A stretch of DNA of 64,000 bases from Bacteroidetes Order II. bacterium (GTDB taxonomy: Bacteria; Bacteroidota; Rhodothermia; Rhodothermales; UBA2364): NCBI GenBank assembly GCA_016788705.1, contig JAEUSQ010000050.1, positions 62,001-126,000 on the forward strand. The letters are read 5' to 3'. The translations under genes were made by a program, and so were the position numbers. Shown here piece by piece: positions 54,526 to 63,554 of the stretch (its first letter is position 1; each line of letters opens with the position of its first letter). The notes beneath the pieces were generated by a model. The model had not been told where the DNA came from. It saw only the letters and a list, made by a program, of their open reading frames with translations, and made no database searches.

Positions 54526-57021
54526 TTGATAACGGTTCAAGTTGCCCTACTCGGTTTTCCATTTTTGGAGCCATTCACGTATGCCGTTCCGGATGCACAT
54601 TCGATTGTACCGGGATTGGCTGTGGTGGTGCCGTTGGGCAGTCGGCAAGTTACGGGTGTGGTTACAGTAGGTCCTGTGGAGGCAGCACCTACTACCGATC
54701 CGGCCAAAATCCGATTCATCCTTCAGGTGTTAGACGAGGTGCCCGTTTGCGATACGTCTATGCTCCAGTTGACCAAATGGGTGGCAGATTATTATGTTTG
54801 CGGCTGGGGGGAAGTCCTGCGGGCAGCACTGCCCAATGGTATCGGGCGCGTGAGTCAACTTAGGTATTATGTACGGGCAGGCAGTGAGCCGGAAGATTCA
54901 GCGATACAGCAAGCCGTTTTTGCGGAATTGAAAGCTAAACCCGGTCAGACTTTGCAGGAGTTATTGCATGTTTTGGGGCCGGAATTGCGCCCCTCGCTGA
55001 TGCGTAGCATGGAACAACGCGGTATTTTAATCGCTGAACTTGTTTTAGAGGCCGCCAAAGTCCGGGTAAAAACCGAAAAACATTTGCGGTTTACCTTGGG
55101 CACACAAGCCAATTTACCGCAGATTCTGCCGATACTCAAGGGAGCGAAGCAACGGCAATTGGTCTTGGTCTTGGATGAATGGACGCGGGCCTATCGTCCA
55201 GAGCCTGCGCAAAAAACACTGCTTGCGGAGGCCAATGTGGGTGCTAGTACGGCAAAATCGCTGATAGAAGCCGGACTATTGGAGGTGGTAGAGAAGGAAG
55301 TAATCCGAACGCCTTATGGGGACGAGCCAGACAATGGCGCAGCCCATCCACCTGCTCATGTCTTGCATTCGGGACAACGTTTAGCACTCGATGCCTTAGA
55401 AGAAGCCATAGAAAATCGGGTGTTTAGCCCTTTTCTTCTGCATGGTGTTACGGGATCCGGAAAAACAGAGGTGTATATTGCGGCGCTTAAAAAAGTGTTG
55501 GCACGTCGGCAGACGGGTATGGTATTGGTTCCGGAAATCGCCCTTACCCCGCAGACGGTTCACCGCTTTCGGGAACATTTTGGCGACCGGATTGCAGTTC
55601 TACACTCGCGCATGAGCGACGGTGAACGTTATGATGCGTGGCGTTTGTTGCGCGAGGGACGTTATGACGTGGTGATTGGGCCGCGTTCGGCTGTGTTTGC
55701 GCCCCTTCGTAATATTGGGTTGATTGTGGTGGACGAGGAGCACGAATCCAGTTATAAACAGTTTGATCCTGCACCGCGATATCATGCACGCGATGTTGCG
55801 GTGTATCGTGCTTTGTTGGCGCAAGCAACGGTGGTGCTTGGCTCGGCCACGCCTTCCATCGAAAGCCATGTCAATGCCGAACAAGGCAAATATACACGGC
55901 TCTCTATGCCGGTACGTGTACCTGTAGCCGGACATGCTGCGGCCCCGCTTCCAGAAGTAGAAACGATAGACCTAACACTGGAGCAGAAAAAAAAGAGCCT
56001 TTCCGGATCCATCTCCCGCCCTTTAAAGTCGGCGATTCAACTACGCCTCTCGAAAGGAGAGCAAGTGATTTTACTCCAAAACCGTCGTGGATACGCTCCT
56101 GTATTGTCTTGTGTCACTTGCGGCTGGACTGCCTATTGCCCGTCGTGTGCCGTAACCCTAACGTTGCATAAAAACAATCATCAGCTTCGGTGCCATTATT
56201 GCGGATACCACGAGCCCGTCCCCCACCGATGCCCCAAATGCCATGCTGCATCGGTGAAAGAGGTGGGCGTAGGAACCCAAAAGGTGGAAGAAGAACTGCA
56301 AGCCTTGTTTCCCGAAGCCCGTATTCTGCGTATGGACCAGGACACAACGGGCCGAAAAGAAGCCCACGAAAAACTGCTTTCGGCATTTGGCCGTGGGGAG
56401 GCTGATATTTTATTGGGTACCCAGATGGTCGCAAAAGGGTTAGACTTCCCGCGGGTTACCCTTGTTGGGGTGGTGAATGCCGATACTGGTTTGTTGTTTC
56501 CGGATTTTCGGGCGGCCGAGCAGACCTTTCAATTGCTGGCACAAGTGGCCGGACGTGCCGGAAGGGGCCATTTACGGGGGGAAGTGATCTTCCAAACCCG
56601 AAACCCGCGACATCCCGCCATCTTTTATGCGGAACGCCACGACTTTCACAACTTTATCGCTTCTGAATTGCCCGCCCGAAGTACTCTGCACTATCCGCCT
56701 TACGGGAGATTGGTGGCGGTGGAATTTGGTGGGCCAGATGAGGAACGTACCCAAAAACTCGCCGAGGATTGGACCTCTCTCCTCCGTGAGATCATAACGG
56801 AAAAAGCACTTTCCGGAAAACGGTTTGAGGTGAATGGGCCTATGCCACCCATGATTCCCAAAATAAAACGCATCTTTCGGTTTCATACCTTGCTCAAGGT
56901 CTCTAAACGCATCCCCGTAATCACCTTACAGCAGCTCCTTCGGGAAGCCCAGATGCGCTATGGAAATCCGCCGAAAAACTATCGGGTGGCCATAGATGTG
57001 GATCCCATTGGGTTGTTGTGA
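54526..57021 (+). CDS. priA: Primosomal protein N' (replication restart helicase PriA)
   Basis: The 831-aa product starts at a TTG (54,526). It has the PriA N-terminal DNA-binding region (PFTYAVPDAHSIVPGLAVVV) and a Walker A LLHGVTGSGKTEVYIAA with a DEEHESSYKQ motif II. A zinc-binding insert follows (SCVTCGWTAYCPSCAVTL ... CHYCGYHEPVPHRCPKCHAAS: eight Cys), then motifs VGTQKVEEELQALFPEARIL and LLGTQMVAKGLDFP, and RAGRGHLRGEVIFQT. PriA reloads the replicative helicase at collapsed forks. The TTG start is supported by immediate similarity of the first residues to family N-termini. Confidence 0.95.
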   Translation: MITVQVALLGFPFLEPFTYAVPDAHSIVPGLAVVVPLGSRQVTGVVTVGPVEAAPTTDPAKIRFILQVLDEVPVCDTSMLQLTKWVADYYVCGWGEVLRAALPNGIGRVSQLRYYVRAGSEPEDSAIQQAVFAELKAKPGQTLQELLHVLGPELRPSLMRSMEQRGILIAELVLEAAKVRVKTEKHLRFTLGTQANLPQILPILKGAKQRQLVLVLDEWTRAYRPEPAQKTLLAEANVGASTAKSLIEAGLLEVVEKEVIRTPYGDEPDNGAAHPPAHVLHSGQRLALDALEEAIENRVFSPFLLHGVTGSGKTEVYIAALKKVLARRQTGMVLVPEIALTPQTVHRFREHFGDRIAVLHSRMSDGERYDAWRLLREGRYDVVIGPRSAVFAPLRNIGLIVVDEEHESSYKQFDPAPRYHARDVAVYRALLAQATVVLGSATPSIESHVNAEQGKYTRLSMPVRVPVAGHAAAPLPEVETIDLTLEQKKKSLSGSISRPLKSAIQLRLSKGEQVILLQNRRGYAPVLSCVTCGWTAYCPSCAVTLTLHKNNHQLRCHYCGYHEPVPHRCPKCHAASVKEVGVGTQKVEEELQALFPEARILRMDQDTTGRKEAHEKLLSAFGRGEADILLGTQMVAKGLDFPRVTLVGVVNADTGLLFPDFRAAEQTFQLLAQVAGRAGRGHLRGEVIFQTRNPRHPAIFYAERHDFHNFIASELPARSTLHYPPYGRLVAVEFGGPDEERTQKLAEDWTSLLREIITEKALSGKRFEVNGPMPPMIPKIKRIFRFHTLLKVSKRIPVITLQQLLREAQMRYGNPPKNYRVAIDVDPIGLL

Positions 57022-57133
57022 GAAGTGTACACTTTCTCTTGGGCATAAGCGTATAAGCGTGGTGCGGTAATGCAGGATTAGTTGTATATTGCCTATTCTT
57101 TTTCCTTCTATTACCTCAATCCAATCTATCAAG

Positions 57134-58339
57134 ATGTTGCGTATTTTTCCTTTGTTACGTGGAATACTGACTGTATTCCTGCTTTATCAGGCTGGTTGCG
57201 ACCTTTTAAGCCCGGAAGACGAATCCGGGCGTGGAAGCATCGTTTCTTCATCACTCGTTTGGAGCAAAACCAAAGAGGATTTAACGAATACCTATAACGA
57301 GCAGCTACCGATCCAATTGGGTACTTTTGGGGTAGATACCTATAAGGTGGTGTATAATACGGTGGACGCAGAAGGCAAACCCACCATCGCCTCCGGTTTG
57401 GTCCAGTTCCCTACCAATACAGGTTCTCTCAAAAATTACCCAATGTTAGTGGAGTTTAACGGAACCATTACCCACGATGATCAGGCCCCAACACGCTCAT
57501 CGTTTTACCCAATTCTAACCTCGATGTACGCCACATCCGGTTACATTGTGGTCGTGCCCGATCATTTGGGTTTTGGAGATAATCCACAAACCCTTCACCC
57601 CTATGTTCATGCCGGAACAACCGTTACGGTCTCGGTGGATTTGATGCGAGCCGCTCGTAAATTGGCTTCCGAGAAGGGGTTTAAGTGGAATAAGAAAGTC
57701 TTTATCACGGGCTACTCGCAAGGCGGATACTCTGCATTGGCCCTGCATCGGGGGTTGGACGATGAATATAGCAGTGAGTTTCCAGTTTCGGCCTCTGCGC
57801 CGATGGCAGGCCCTTATAGCCTTGCCGGAGCAATGGCAGACATGATCTTGGCCGAAAAGCCACACCCTAATCCATTTTATTTGCCTTACCTCTTGTTGGC
57901 ATACAATGATATCTATAAGTTTGGCCCAACCGATGCGGATTATCTGAACGCCCCTTATAGTACCACACTCCGGCCTTTATATAATCGGAAACATTTTGGC
58001 GGCGAAATAAATCAATCCTTGCCTGCCATTCCGTTACAAGTCTTGAAGACCGAATTTTTAAATGACTTTAAAACCAACCCGAACAATGGCTTGCGCAAGG
58101 CTTTAAAGGAAAACGAGCGTTACGATTGGAAACCCAAAGCACCGATTCATTTTTACCACTGTTCCGGAGATGCAGACGTACCACAAGCGAATAGTAAAAT
58201 CGCGTATGACAAATTGAAAGCCAACGGAGCAACCGTTACGCTGACCGATCCTGCACCGGGTGAAGATCATGGCGGCTGTTTTATTCAGGCGTTTTTTGCC
58301 TCTAAAGGCTGGATTGCTGAACAAAACATAAATAAATAA
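57134..58339 (+). CDS. Exported alpha/beta hydrolase lipoprotein (secretory lipase-like)
   Basis: A 401-residue protein starting MLRIFPLLRGILTVFLLYQA, with lipobox YQAGC, giving a lipid anchor. The body is an alpha/beta hydrolase: GFGDNPQTLHPYVHAG oxyanion-side loop, VFITGYSQGGYSALAL (nucleophile Ser in G-x-S-x-G), HCSGDADVPQAN (acid Asp) and EDHGGCFIQ (His). It resembles secreted lipases/esterases of the LIP-like group. Start at ATG 57,134; 57,089 would add 15 residues. Followed by a terminator directly before the next gene. Confidence 0.8.
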   Translation: MLRIFPLLRGILTVFLLYQAGCDLLSPEDESGRGSIVSSSLVWSKTKEDLTNTYNEQLPIQLGTFGVDTYKVVYNTVDAEGKPTIASGLVQFPTNTGSLKNYPMLVEFNGTITHDDQAPTRSSFYPILTSMYATSGYIVVVPDHLGFGDNPQTLHPYVHAGTTVTVSVDLMRAARKLASEKGFKWNKKVFITGYSQGGYSALALHRGLDDEYSSEFPVSASAPMAGPYSLAGAMADMILAEKPHPNPFYLPYLLLAYNDIYKFGPTDADYLNAPYSTTLRPLYNRKHFGGEINQSLPAIPLQVLKTEFLNDFKTNPNNGLRKALKENERYDWKPKAPIHFYHCSGDADVPQANSKIAYDKLKANGATVTLTDPAPGEDHGGCFIQAFFASKGWIAEQNINK

Positions 58340-58360
58340 GCTTTTAATAAATAACAATCT

Positions 58361-58397
58361 ACATCCGGTTACTTTTGGTGGCCGGATGTACTTTTTT
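58361..58397 (+). terminator. Strong intrinsic terminator immediately before the GT4 start codon
   Basis: ACATCCGG (58,361-58,368) pairs perfectly with CCGGATGT (58,382-58,389), followed by ACTTTTTT. The next ATG is 10 bp after the T-run, with AGGGGG between. Confidence 0.9.
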
Positions 58398-58406
58398 AGG
58401 GGGATC

Positions 58407-59537
58407 ATGAAAGTATTGCTCTTGAGCACTGCGTATCCATACCGAGGAGGGATCGCTCATTTTGTGGAGACCTTGGCACGCGGCTTAGCCAATCGGGGCG
58501 ATGAGGTGCAACTGGTCACCTTTACGAGGCAATATCCGGAAGTACTTTTTCCTGGAAAAACGCAATTAGAGACCGCTCCACCGACAACAGACCTTCGGAT
58601 TACCCGCTTATTAGATACCATTAATCCGGTTTCGTGGTGGAAAACCGCTCGGTTCATTGCGCAAGAAAAGCCAGATGTGGTGATTCTAAAATACTGGATG
58701 CCTTTTTTTGCGCCTGCTTTTGGAACGGTGGTACGGTACTTGCGCAAACGTCATATTCCTGCAATTGTTATTGTGGACAACGCCATTCCACACGAAAAAA
58801 GGTGGGGAGATTGGCGCCTTTCGCGTTGGTTGCTACGGGCCTGCAAAGGCTTGGTGGTGATGTCGGCATCGGTACAAAAAGATGTGGAAAAACTGGGCAT
58901 CAACCGCCCAATACGCTTGGTGGCACATCCCATTTACAACCTTTTTGGGGATCCGATTCCAAAAGAAACAGCCCGAGAACGTCTAAATTTGGACGCAGAA
59001 GCCCCGGTTCTACTTTTCTTTGGGTTTATCAGACGGTATAAGGGCTTGCACATTTTATTGGAGGCCATGCCTTGGGTGAAGGCGGCTCTACCCAACATCA
59101 AACTCTTGGTGGCGGGAGAGTTTTACGAAGAAGAGACGCTATATCGAACCCAAATAGAAACCTTAGACATTGGGAAGGTCGTGGAACTCCATAGCAATTA
59201 CATCCCGAACGATCGCGTTCCGGTTTATTTTTCGGCAACGGATGTTGTTGTGCAACCCTATGTAACCGCCACCCAATCTGGCGTGGCACAAATTGCGTTT
59301 CAGTTCGATAAACCTACAATTTTAACCGATGTAGGTGGTCTCGCCGAGGTGGTTCCGGATGGGATAGCGGGCTTGGTGGTTCCGCCCGAAAATCCGGAGG
59401 CACTCGCCCAAGCCATTATTCGGTACTTTCATGAGAACCTCTCCCCAGTCCTAACAGCGGGCGTTAGGCACGAAAAGGCCAAATACGATTGGAAACATCT
59501 CTATTCGGCAGTGGATGAACTTTTAGAAACGCCATAA
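58407..59537 (+). CDS. GT4-family glycosyltransferase
   Basis: A 376-residue GT-B enzyme from ATG 58,407: MKVLLLSTAYPYRGGIAHFV, EKPDVVILKYWMPFFAPAFG, VIVDNAIPHEKRWGDWRLSR, the LFFGFIRRYKGLHILLEAMP sugar-nucleotide region, and C-terminal VVQPYVTATQSGVAQIAFQF, LTDVGGLAEVVPDGIAGLVV. No signal peptide. The acceptor is unknown. A terminator hairpin lies just upstream, so this gene may have little or no leader; it converges with the M4 peptidase gene, 15 bp apart. Confidence 0.85.
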   Translation: MKVLLLSTAYPYRGGIAHFVETLARGLANRGDEVQLVTFTRQYPEVLFPGKTQLETAPPTTDLRITRLLDTINPVSWWKTARFIAQEKPDVVILKYWMPFFAPAFGTVVRYLRKRHIPAIVIVDNAIPHEKRWGDWRLSRWLLRACKGLVVMSASVQKDVEKLGINRPIRLVAHPIYNLFGDPIPKETARERLNLDAEAPVLLFFGFIRRYKGLHILLEAMPWVKAALPNIKLLVAGEFYEEETLYRTQIETLDIGKVVELHSNYIPNDRVPVYFSATDVVVQPYVTATQSGVAQIAFQFDKPTILTDVGGLAEVVPDGIAGLVVPPENPEALAQAIIRYFHENLSPVLTAGVRHEKAKYDWKHLYSAVDELLETP

Positions 59538-59552
59538 TCGAACAAAGCAGGC

Positions 59553-62500
59553 TTAACGTTGTCGTACCATTCTTCCGGTAAAACGTTTAGAACCAGTGCC
59601 ATCAGCAAGAGTAATTACATAAAAATAAACACCATCCACCCAATGGTCTGCATGTATTTCGATCGGTTGCGTTTTTCCGGCTTCCATTACGGCGGGTGCT
59701 TTCTGTTGGATCATACGGCCAAGCGCGTCATAAATCGTTATACGAACCTCGGCAGACTGAGGCAAGTCTATAAGCAAGGCGGCTTGGTTCCGAAATGGAT
59801 TAGGGAATACCTGCGAGACATGCACATATTGTGGTAACTCGGTTTCCGATTCACTGTTTGTAATGTCCCGGCTTATGTTCATCTTGGCGGGTACACTAAA
59901 GATGGGCGTATTCACGCCGTCGGAAGTGGAGACTCGGTGATACAGTGTGGCGTTGGAGCCAGCAGAAATGGATTTTAGTAAGGTATTAAGATCCGCATAC
60001 TTCATATTCAAGCTTAGTCCACTTTGGCTTGGACTGGTAAACAGCATCCGCGAAAAGTCGGAGGTGGCGCTTATTTGCCATTGATACGAGAGCGGGTCGG
60101 AGTCTGGATCGGAACCACTGGTCCAAGAGATGGGCAAATTTGTGGTAGGAGCACCTTGTAGGGTGATATTGACATTATCTGCCGGACTCGTAATTTGGGC
60201 TGCAATAGGCAGTCTGTTTCCGCCATTCACAAACCAATACAAGTTGTATAACGGAATGGAAAAACTCAGTTGTGTGACTTTGCGGGCGGCACGTTCGTAG
60301 AAAAGGAGTGCTTTGTGTGCTTCGCTGGTGGCAGCGATGTATTGGTCATCCGGCGAAAATGTTGGACGGCTGGCGTCAATGATCGCTTGGTTTTTGATGG
60401 TCCATGATGGAAATCCTGCCAAGACGTCTTCTTGCGTGTCCAAATTGGTCAAAACCACATCTTGTTCATTCGGTTCGATCACATTATAGGCCACCAAGTC
60501 CGGGTTGGTTTTGCTGTATGTCACGTTACCAACACTTAGCCCAGTACCATATCCAGGAACCAAATTATAAATCCGCCCCGTTCTGAAGTTGATTTCGTGG
60601 GTATTCCAATAAGTAGTTTGTTCGTTTTTATGAAGTGCATCAAAGGCGATCCGTTGTTCGTTCATGTTGGGAGACCAAGCCACCACGTCGGGATAAACAA
60701 TCGTTTGGTCTAAAATACCCGATTGGGTGGTTTCAGGGAGTAGTTCCACGGGCAAAACATCGTTCCCACACCAGAAGTATAGATTGGGATCATTGTCATA
60801 GGCCGAGACAATGGCCACACAACTTTCGTCGGGCGCGATGGCCACATTCCATAAGTCGTTTCCGGTAGAGGACGATTTGAGTTTCAGGTTCTTATACACC
60901 TCTACCTCGCCGGTTGAAACGGTCACAAAGGCCAATTGATTTTGGGTATTGATAAACCAAATGCGCTCGCCATTGCGACCGGCGGTCAGTTGAGATCGGT
61001 CGGTTCCAGTATCAAGTGTATTGATTCGGGCAACGGCTGCTTCACTATTAAACAAAAACGCCTTTTGGGTATTCACTTCGAATAGGCCAATTTTCCCATT
61101 TTCATCCATAAAAGCGATGTAGGGCGTTCCACCACTCACCACGGTTACGTCATCTTCTTTACCTGTTGTCTCCGATCCGCTCACAATGCCTACGGTATCG
61201 AACGCAGTCTTTACGGCAGCCGCCTCTGCGCCTTCGCCGTATAGGTCTCGTGCAGATTGCTCAAGGGCATTGCGTGCGTCTATAAATTGGCTGTTTCGGG
61301 TAAGGTATTTGGTTAGGGCGCGGTAATAGATTTTCTCGGCTTTGTCGTGACCTATTGCGTTTACAATTAAATAGGCCGCTCGGTTGGGGATCCCGCTATT
61401 AATGTGCACGCCCCCATTGTCTTCTTCGGTATTGTTGTATTGGCTCATGCTGGCGGGCTGAGGATCAAGTACACCCGGGTTGGCGGGATTCGCCATGTCT
61501 CTTAGGGCAACCCCTTTTCCAGTTCTGATCACGGTTTCGCCAATCAGGAAGTTCGAGCGGTCTATCATCATGGCAAATACATCGGCAAAGGACTCATTGA
61601 GTGCGCCCGATTGCCCCTGATATTCTAAATCTGCACTGTGCTGGATTACACCGTGGGTCATTTCGTGTGCCGCCACATCTAAAGAGCCAGCCAAAGGTTT
61701 AAAAAACGAACCGCCATTGCCATAAGCGATAAACGAGCCGTTCCAGTAGGCATTTTCCATTGTTCGCCCGCCGTCCGTTACATTCACCACCGACCAAATG
61801 GTTTTGTCGGCCCCATTTATGGCCTTCCGATTATGCTTTGTCTCATAATATTGATAGGTGATGTTGCCATTATAATGGGCCGAAACGGCACTGGCATCGG
61901 CCCAATTGTGCTGGGCGCTGCTTTTTATATGAAACTTGATGTTATCGGTATTGGTTGCATCTAAAATCACCGAGCCACCTTTTGCCCAAAGCGAGGCAGG
62001 ATTAAAAGCAAAATCGTTGCTCAGGTTAGATAAGTCCCAAAACATATAAAACTGACCATCAGTATGTGCCAAAACACGTAGGTCACGGTTTATTCCATTT
62101 AAGTCTTTTGATTGTGCATTTACAAACGTGGCTGCGGTGTTTACAGGATTCGGCAGATCCGTATCGGAGCCAGACGGAAGGAGCGTTATCGCATGGGGCA
62201 TGTCTAATAATGGATTATGGTGCCGTTTATGCCCCAATAAATCGCAGTGATGGGGTGTACGGGAAAGAATACGTCCATCCTGGGCCGAAATCAGATACGT
62301 ATAAGATTCCACAAAATTTGCTTGTACGCGCACCGCATAGGCCCGCTCCATTTTGTTTGTGCCCGTGGCCACCCAAACAGGGCTTGCCGTATCGGGGGGC
62401 AGGCCCGGCCAAGGAGTGGTTGGGGGTTGCCAACGTCCCGTGGCTTGTAAGTCGCGGATGGCATTGCTCAAGGCTTGTGTTTTGGAAATCGTTGGTGCAT

Positions 62501-63074
62501 CAATCACCGTTCGAGGGGTCGGTTCATAGGTTCCATTGATGATGAAAGCATCCTCTTGTTGGAGGTGTACCCAAACGTCACGTCCCCAAACCGGTATGCC
62601 ACGATACATTTGGGCATAGCGAATGTGGGCCATACCCAAGTCGTCTGTCTCTTGGTGCATGAAGCGTAGCTCTTGCTCTGGTTGTTGAAGCAGAAGTGCC
62701 ACTTGGTTTTGATTTAAGACGATGGTTGCGGCAGCCAGAATGGAATTGGTTTTATGAAGCCCCGTAATGCGCCCTTCCATCCAACGAATGGTTCCGTTTT
62801 CTGCACGTTGCAGGTTTTTGAGCGGGGCCGCTGGAGCAATGCCTTGAGTGGGTAGCGCCGTCACGCCCCTTCCGGCAACAATCGTCGCGGAGTGTGTCAG
62901 AGACTGGCGGGCGGTGAGGATAGTGGAATTTGAAGATAAAACCGCCGTTGGCGAGACGGTCTTAAGCCCTGGATTACCACTTAAGGGACGTTGTACGCTC
63001 TTGTTGGTCTGGGCCTGCACGAGGGACATGGTCCAGAAAAACATCAAAATCAGGCGAAAGAGGAAGGTTTTCAT
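59553..63074 (-). CDS. Secreted M4 (thermolysin-like) metallopeptidase with PD40-like propeller and T9SS sorting domain
   Basis: A 1173-residue secreted protease. A signal peptide (MKTFLFRLILMFFWTMSLVQ ... AQ) is followed by an FTP/propeptide region (about 90-280, with PVWGRDVWVHLQQED) and the catalytic domain. The latter has LDVAAHEMTHGVIQHSADL (zinc HExxH near 470), GALNESFADVFAMM (third zinc Glu) and NNTEEDNGGVHINSGIPNRA. After it, TolB/PD40-type propeller repeats (about 660-980: SPNMNEQRIAFDAL, FSPDDQYIAATS) and an Fn3-like domain precede a type A T9SS C-terminal domain (PQYVHVSQVFPNPFRNQAAL, DGVYFYVITLADGTG, KRFTGRMVRQR). It should be exported by the Por system, then anchored or released. 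It is more than twice the usual thermolysin length because of these extensions. Confidence 0.92.
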   Translation of the reverse strand: MKTFLFRLILMFFWTMSLVQAQTNKSVQRPLSGNPGLKTVSPTAVLSSNSTILTARQSLTHSATIVAGRGVTALPTQGIAPAAPLKNLQRAENGTIRWMEGRITGLHKTNSILAAATIVLNQNQVALLLQQPEQELRFMHQETDDLGMAHIRYAQMYRGIPVWGRDVWVHLQQEDAFIINGTYEPTPRTVIDAPTISKTQALSNAIRDLQATGRWQPPTTPWPGLPPDTASPVWVATGTNKMERAYAVRVQANFVESYTYLISAQDGRILSRTPHHCDLLGHKRHHNPLLDMPHAITLLPSGSDTDLPNPVNTAATFVNAQSKDLNGINRDLRVLAHTDGQFYMFWDLSNLSNDFAFNPASLWAKGGSVILDATNTDNIKFHIKSSAQHNWADASAVSAHYNGNITYQYYETKHNRKAINGADKTIWSVVNVTDGGRTMENAYWNGSFIAYGNGGSFFKPLAGSLDVAAHEMTHGVIQHSADLEYQGQSGALNESFADVFAMMIDRSNFLIGETVIRTGKGVALRDMANPANPGVLDPQPASMSQYNNTEEDNGGVHINSGIPNRAAYLIVNAIGHDKAEKIYYRALTKYLTRNSQFIDARNALEQSARDLYGEGAEAAAVKTAFDTVGIVSGSETTGKEDDVTVVSGGTPYIAFMDENGKIGLFEVNTQKAFLFNSEAAVARINTLDTGTDRSQLTAGRNGERIWFINTQNQLAFVTVSTGEVEVYKNLKLKSSSTGNDLWNVAIAPDESCVAIVSAYDNDPNLYFWCGNDVLPVELLPETTQSGILDQTIVYPDVVAWSPNMNEQRIAFDALHKNEQTTYWNTHEINFRTGRIYNLVPGYGTGLSVGNVTYSKTNPDLVAYNVIEPNEQDVVLTNLDTQEDVLAGFPSWTIKNQAIIDASRPTFSPDDQYIAATSEAHKALLFYERAARKVTQLSFSIPLYNLYWFVNGGNRLPIAAQITSPADNVNITLQGAPTTNLPISWTSGSDPDSDPLSYQWQISATSDFSRMLFTSPSQSGLSLNMKYADLNTLLKSISAGSNATLYHRVSTSDGVNTPIFSVPAKMNISRDITNSESETELPQYVHVSQVFPNPFRNQAALLIDLPQSAEVRITIYDALGRMIQQKAPAVMEAGKTQPIEIHADHWVDGVYFYVITLADGTGSKRFTGRMVRQR

Positions 63075-63104
63075 AAGATGCTGGGATTATACTACCGAAA
63101 ACAA

Positions 63105-63554
63105 TTAGGGTATTTGTGCCGATACGTTCCGGATGGCCTGCATACAAAGGGCGTACAGCCGCGTAACAGGGTCTTGATCGGATGTCGTGGGTTCATTAGA
63201 CAAGGGGAAACGAACGCTATGTATTTTCCCGCGTTGTGATAAGGTAATCTGAACGGTCATATTGGCGGTTTCATCTCGGTTTATCTCCTCGAATTTTGCT
63301 TTTTGGAAGGTCTTCAACAAGGTTTGGAGTTCTTTTTTGGATAAAACCCCGATGGGAGCGGTCTGTTTTTGTGATCCCAAGCCTTGCCATTCATGGATAT
63401 TTCCGAGGTGATCTATGGCGTATCCGTTCCAGCGTCCTGTGAATCCACCGCCGACGCCAAAAGATAAAGAAAAATCAGTGGGTATTTTTTGGCTTTTACA
63501 TCCGGCAAAGCCACCCATGCAACAAAGAAAGAAGAGAAGAAGATTTTTTTTCAT
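63105..63554 (-). CDS. Small uncharacterised lipoprotein
   Basis: The 149-residue product starts MKKNLLLFFLCCMGGFAGCK (lipobox FAGC), then a short polar domain with PTDFSLSFGVGGGFTGRWNG and ANMTVQITLSQRGKIHSVRF, apparently beta-rich. No known domain or active site was recognised. An ATG at 63,707 in frame would add 51 residues of unlikely sequence. Its stop is 30 bp from the M4 peptidase start in the same direction, so it may precede the protease in one transcript. Confidence 0.65.
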   Translation of the reverse strand: MKKNLLLFFLCCMGGFAGCKSQKIPTDFSLSFGVGGGFTGRWNGYAIDHLGNIHEWQGLGSQKQTAPIGVLSKKELQTLLKTFQKAKFEEINRDETANMTVQITLSQRGKIHSVRFPLSNEPTTSDQDPVTRLYALCMQAIRNVSAQIP

